A DNA stretch of 64,000 nucleotides from contig NZ_VDMN01000010.1 of assembly GCF_006335145.1 (NCBI RefSeq), positions 1 through 64,000 on the forward strand. The letters are read 5' to 3'. The notes beneath the pieces are model-generated. The model was not told where the DNA came from and ran no database searches. It was given only the letters and a program-made list of their open reading frames with translations. Shown piece after piece: positions 60,885 through 64,000 of the stretch. Source of the DNA: Aliirhizobium smilacinae (GTDB lineage: Bacteria; Pseudomonadota; Alphaproteobacteria; Rhizobiales; Rhizobiaceae). Made by a program: the position numbers and the translations under genes. Numbering within the stretch: position 1 is the stretch's first letter; every line of letters begins with the position of its first letter.

Positions 60885-61637
60885 GCGGGTACGGGCGGCT
60901 TCATCGCCAGCGCGTGGCGTGTCAATCGCCCCTTGTCCGAGCTCACAGGTCAATCTTTCTACAGTCATAAGGGCCGGGTAGCGGATGAGGCGGACTTCCG
61001 GGCGCGCGTATTCGAGACTGCAGAGCATCGGCGTGACCTCGCACGCCTCAATCGTATCCAGAAACAGCAGTGCTGCGGCACGCCCTGGGGGTGGTCGCAG
61101 ATTGTCACAGTCTATGCCGAGGGCATCGTCAGCCATGTGACCGCCAGCCATGGCCGCTTCCATCTGTCACCTGAGCGCAATGCGCAAGTCCACGCCTTCT
61201 TGCGATCGGCCGATTGTTTCTATGAGGATTGCTGCTGGGCCGCCGTCACCATCACCTTTCCGAACCTGTTCACCGGCGATGAGAGGCGGATTGCCGACAA
61301 GAAGTGCGAGACCTGGCAACCCGATGCCTGGGAGGCCATCCATGGTGTGATGCTTGTGCCGGGTGAACCCGACGTCAGGGATCGTCGCAGCTTCGAATGC
61401 GATCATGCAGACGACTGGGCCGTGATATCGGCGCGTCGGTCGGATCATCATACCGGCATGACGGAAGTGGTCGCCACGCGCGGTGGCAAGCGAGGCTCTG
61501 GCGTTGACGAACGACGATATCTGGTGTCGTCAGGCGAATACGAGGTCGGTCGCTTCGGTTTTGTCATCGATGAGACCCGGCACCAAACCTACGACGGCCC
61601 CTCGTCCTTCATGTCCTGGGTCGGGCGGACGAGATGA
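60885..61637 (+). pseudogene. DUF7007 plasmid protein, 5'-truncated
   Basis: The frame is open from just after a TGA at 60882-60884 to 61637. It reads GGFIASAWRVNRPLSELTG, then VADEADFRARVFETAEHRRDLARL, TPWGWSQIVTVYAEGIVSHVTASHGRFHLS and FGFVIDETRHQTYDGPSSF, which is the C-terminal three quarters of a DUF7007-type protein common on rhizobial plasmids. The normal N-terminus is missing. The only start-like codon inside is TTG at 60933, so a shortened protein of up to 234 residues is conceivable. Function unknown; members travel with antirestriction and plasmid-maintenance genes. Confidence 0.65.
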
Positions 61638-61947
61638 TCCGCTCGTTCAAAGGCGCCCCGCCATGAGACACGCCATCACCTCGATCTGGTCTCCAGACAG
61701 ATCGAGGTGATGGCGGAGCGTGCCACAAACACCCAAAAGGCCAAGGGTGGCCAATCGGTCGCGCAGGCGCTCAGGATCATAGTGGACCAGGTCGGATGAA
61801 GCGCTCTTTCGACAACTTCGAGCATTTCGAATTCGAGCGCGGGCCGGAATCGAGGCCCTGACCCGCAAGCTGTCGCGCCAGGAAGCAGCAATCTCAGCTG
61901 TCCGAGGCGGTCACGGATGTCATCCCTCGACACGGAAGGAGCGCAGC
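61638..61947. other. 310-bp gap with coding debris
   Basis: One frame (about 61674-61798) reads HHLDLVSRQIEVMAERATNTQ followed by GGQSVAQALRIIVDQVG and a stop, without a start or ribosome site, and looks like the end of a lost gene. It contains the long inverted repeat listed separately. No other gene is evident up to the AAGGAG ribosome site at about 61935. Confidence 0.4.
61671..61715. repeat. Perfect 18-bp inverted repeat
   Basis: CGCCATCACCTCGATCTG (61671-61688) and CAGATCGAGGTGATGGCG (61698-61715) are exact reverse complements around a 9-base loop. There is no T run on either side, so it is not a standard terminator. On a plasmid it could be a protein-binding or recombination site, or an RNA stem. 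Confidence 0.6.
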
Positions 61948-62301
61948 ATGAAACGCTTTCGTATCGACACCGAATATCATTTGCCGATCTATCGCCGACG
62001 GTTTTACAAGGCCGCAACCATCCACAACGCGGGCCGAATGGCCATCAGCGACGAAGGATGGGACGACGAGCGATCCGGGGCCGATAGCTCGGGTGACACC
62101 TAGATCACCGATATCCGCGAAGAGCCAACCGACGGGGCGGAACCGACCTATCATCCGGTGCCCGAGGCATTTCGCGAGACGTTGCAGCGGAAAGCGGATC
62201 TCTTTGACGATCTTGTCGCGTTGTTGCGGGAGCCGGCGGGTGAGATGGGTCAGTCAAAACGGGACTTCGAGGATTGGCTGCCACGGGCGCAGGTGGCCTA
62301 A
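61948..62301 (+). pseudogene. Conserved rhizobial plasmid hypothetical, interrupted by in-frame TAG
   Basis: A 117-codon frame starts at ATG 61948 behind GAAGGAG with KRFRIDTEYHLPIYRRRFYKA and continues past a TAG at 62101-62103 to TAA at 62299-62301. The second part reads ITDIREEPTDGAEPTYHPVPEAFRETL, then RKADLFDDLVALL and KRDFEDWLPRAQVA. The two halves are in the same frame and resemble the two halves of one family of small plasmid proteins, in which an aromatic residue occupies the TAG position. It is therefore probably a single point-mutation pseudogene. Function unknown. Confidence 0.6.
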
Positions 62302-62714
62302 TTGAAGGCCGACGCAATCGGCACCTAAGACCGCCTCGTCGTCATGGTCAGCGATCCGATACGATCGTTTCACAGATTGTCATTGCTTCTTGTGGACTGC
62401 TTCCGGCATCTCGACCGGCAAGGTTGCTCCCCTTGGCCGGTCCGGCCTTCGGTTTCGTGGCGGTCTGGACCAACGCCCGTCCGGCTCAAGGCCGCTGTCG
62501 CGCCGCGGGGCGGCCGGTCGTGTCGCTCGTCGCAAAGCAGGAATGCGGGACATCGCAGGGCTTTGGCCCCGCTTGCCCGCATGCCGGCTTTGCTCGATCT
62601 GGCTCGCCCGGACCCTGAACCGGCCGGCTTGCGTCGGTCCCTTTCTACCGCACCGAAGGACGGGCCGGCCGAGGGGGCCGAAGCCGCCTCGGCAGATAAC
62701 GAAAGGAAACCATC
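62302..62714. other. 413-bp gap, no supported gene
   Basis: The stretch is GC-rich and has open frames on several strands only because stops are rare. None has a ribosome site plus recognisable motifs. Short CGGCCGG-type repeats occur, for example around 62440 and 62630. The ribosome site AAAGGAAA for the next gene lies at about 62701. Confidence 0.4.
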
Positions 62715-63326
62715 ATGGCAAAGCCAGCAAACCAGTCCCGGCAATCCTCCAATCAGGCCTCCCGTCCATCCGCCCGCGTCCTCCAGCTTCGCAAGGGCGC
62801 TACCGTCGAAATGGTCCGCCTGACATGCCCCGATGAAGCCCAGGCACTGAAGATCGCAGAGAGCTTCGGCGCTGCCATCCTCGATAGCGACGGCATCCGC
62901 GATATGCACGAGCGCCTGATAGTCGAAACTGCCACCGGCCTCTCGGACGGCCTCGGGGAGAGGGCGATGCAGATCCACCTCCAGCGCATCGTCGGTGCCT
63001 ATGTCGGCTCGGCGCACGGTGCCGGCCAGTTTTATTCCCGCGCCGTCAGCGAAGCGCGCGATGCCACCGCCAAAGGAGCTGCTGATGCCCGCGACGAGGA
63101 TCTCGACGGGCCGGTCGGCTATGACAGCGCCGCTCAGCGCAAGCGCGAATTCGCCGCGGATATGGGCATCCAGGCTCACGCGCTCCGAATGGCAGCCGAG
63201 GGCGCCGTCGCAGCCTACGAGCAGATTGTCGGCGAGGTCTGGAAGCCCTTTGACCGACCGGTCGAAAATCCGGGCCAGACGCTCGACCGCAAGGCGGCCG
63301 CGGCCCAGATGTCGGCCTTCGACTGA
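62715..63326 (+). CDS. Conserved plasmid-associated hypothetical protein
   Basis: The 203-residue protein has a Ser/Pro/Gln-rich start, then RKGATVEMVRLTCPDEAQALKIAESFG, ILDSDGIRDMHERLIVETATGL, MQIHLQRIVGAYVGSAHGAGQFY and a C-terminal WKPFDRP and AAAQMSAFD. No enzyme motif, signal peptide or membrane segment is visible. Similar proteins occur beside ArdC and DUF-type genes on rhizobial plasmids, which fits the context here. An AAAGGAAACC site precedes the ATG. Function unknown. Confidence 0.7.
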   Translation: MAKPANQSRQSSNQASRPSARVLQLRKGATVEMVRLTCPDEAQALKIAESFGAAILDSDGIRDMHERLIVETATGLSDGLGERAMQIHLQRIVGAYVGSAHGAGQFYSRAVSEARDATAKGAADARDEDLDGPVGYDSAAQRKREFAADMGIQAHALRMAAEGAVAAYEQIVGEVWKPFDRPVENPGQTLDRKAAAAQMSAFD

Positions 63327-63656
63327 GGCCATCCCAACCGGCGGAGCCCAGGTTCCGCCGTTCCATCTAGGTCTGATATTGGCGGCCGCCCAGTCAGAGC
63401 GGCCTTTTCCATGTAGTCCATAGCGACCATGCCGAAGGAGGATGGAGGAAGAAAGGCGGGAAACGGCCATCGGTGCCGCTCGCAACCCCGTCCCGGCCTC
63501 GGTCCTGCAGGAGCCGGATGCAGGCCGCAACGGCTTCGCCGTCCTTCACATGCGCTTCGGCCGTTCCGGTGCTCCTGCCCCCTGACCGCTCCTGCAATCG
63601 GCCCTCCGTGACGAGGTCGCGATCGACGCGGCCTTCCGTAAACGGAGGTTTGAAAA
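63327..63656. other. 330-bp gap before ardC, no supported gene
   Basis: The region is GC-rich, with only unconvincing short open frames. A GGAGG ribosome site at about 63644-63648 serves the ardC-like gene. No promoter or operator could be assigned. Confidence 0.4.
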
Positions 63657-64000
63657 ATGAGCAAGAAGACCGAAACCGCCCGCATCGATATCTATGCCCG
63701 CATCACCGACCGGATCGTGGCCGATCTGGAAAGCGGCGTGCGCCCTTGGGTCAAGCCATGGAGCGCCCGCAACATGTCCGGCCGAGTGAGCCGGCCGCTC
63801 CGGCATAACGGACAGGCCTATACGGGGCTGAACGTGCTCCTCCTATGGTCGGAGAGCGTTGCCTGCGGGTTCACCTCCGCGACCTGGATGACCCTGCGAC
63901 AGGCGAACGAGCTTGGCGCCCGTGTCCGCAAGGGCGAAAACGGCGCCACCGTCGTCTATGCGAACCGTTTCACCAAGACGGAAACCGACGCTGGCGGCGG
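63657..64000 (+). CDS. ardC: ArdC-like antirestriction protein, N-terminal part (runs off the window)
   Basis: The first 114 codons are present, from ATG 63657 behind GGAGG. The sequence IDIYARITDRIVADLESGVRPWVKPW, LRHNGQAYTGLNVLLLW and ATWMTLRQANELGARVRKGENGATVVYA is the typical ArdC N-terminal domain, which binds single-stranded DNA and protects incoming plasmid DNA from restriction. The zinc-protease-like C-terminal domain lies beyond the window. It supports a conjugative-plasmid origin for the right end. Confidence 0.88.
   Translation, partial: MSKKTETARIDIYARITDRIVADLESGVRPWVKPWSARNMSGRVSRPLRHNGQAYTGLNVLLLWSESVACGFTSATWMTLRQANELGARVRKGENGATVVYANRFTKTETDAGG

Noticed and set aside
62302..62714. 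Short open frames as genes (for example around 62344-62823)
   Set aside because: Several overlapping frames on both strands with no motif or ribosome site; expected by chance at this GC content.
1..64000. CRISPR arrays, tRNA or rRNA genes, prophage, restriction or other defence islands
   Set aside because: No regularly spaced repeats, cloverleaf-like segments, phage structural genes or defence nucleases were recognised. The ArdC-like gene at the end is antirestriction, not defence.

Overview
The window reads as accessory DNA of a Rhizobiaceae-like alphaproteobacterium (Rhizobium/Agrobacterium/Shinella type). The DNA is GC-rich and densely packed with ABC-transporter catabolic operons. At the right end there are decayed repABC-plasmid genes (a broken repC) and proteins typical of rhizobial plasmids (TOPRIM/DUF3991, DUF1419, DUF7007, ArdC). 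I infer a megaplasmid or chromid, or a plasmid fragment merged into another replicon. No rRNA, tRNA or CRISPR array was seen. The species cannot be fixed from the sequence alone.

Layout. (1) 0.1-0.5 kb: debris of an IS3-family transposase. (2) 0.6-10.9 kb: an IclR regulator, ATP-dependent hydantoinase/oxoprolinase subunits HyuB and HyuA (minus strand) and, divergently, a complete peptide-type (Dpp-like) ABC transporter. The two operons share a strikingly mirror-symmetric control region. (3) 10.9-25.8 kb: a second Dpp-like transporter split over both strands, plus an FAD amine oxidoreductase, a D-cysteine-desulfhydrase-like PLP enzyme, an SDR, a mercaptopyruvate-sulfurtransferase-like rhodanese, an ornithine-cyclodeaminase-family enzyme, an unusual M20 hydrolase, a GntR/FCD regulator and a BisC/TorZ-like molybdoenzyme. 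Two near-identical palindromes mark a probable regulon. (4) 26.0-32.6 kb: a GntR/UTRA regulator, a fused NanE-NanK and a sugar ABC transporter. (5) 32.7-45.1 kb: IclR, a DoeB/EutE-like deacylase, an EutB-like dehydratase, a ribose-type transporter with a permease-ATPase fusion, a creatininase-family hydrolase, ALDH, RidA and a GMC oxidoreductase. (6) 45.3-58.0 kb: RpiR, an ABC transporter with a fused MalF-MalG permease, a cog3964 amidohydrolase, a second ALDH, a two-subunit GMC dehydrogenase carrying a four-Cys cluster, a DSD1/D-threonine-aldolase-like enzyme and a threonine-synthase-like enzyme. (7) 58.0-64.0 kb: plasmid backbone remnants and conserved plasmid hypotheticals, ending inside ardC.

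How it fits together. Each block follows one plan: regulator, high-affinity importer, then hydrolases and redox or PLP enzymes. This suggests a scavenging island for modified amino acids, peptides, amino sugars and amino alcohols. Blocks 5 and 6 both pair a hydrolase, an NAD-dependent ALDH, a GMC alcohol dehydrogenase and a fold-type-II PLP enzyme. They are the best candidates for uncharacterised pathways, but their substrates cannot be read from sequence. Block 3 has a sulfur theme (desulfhydrase, sulfurtransferase, S/N-oxide reductase).

Most striking at the DNA level are the exact mirror symmetry between hyuA and the dpp operon, a repeated GATATATNATATATYC operator at two divergent promoters, stem-loops in all four plus-strand gaps between a substrate-binding-protein gene and its permease gene, and in-frame TAG codons in two plasmid relics.
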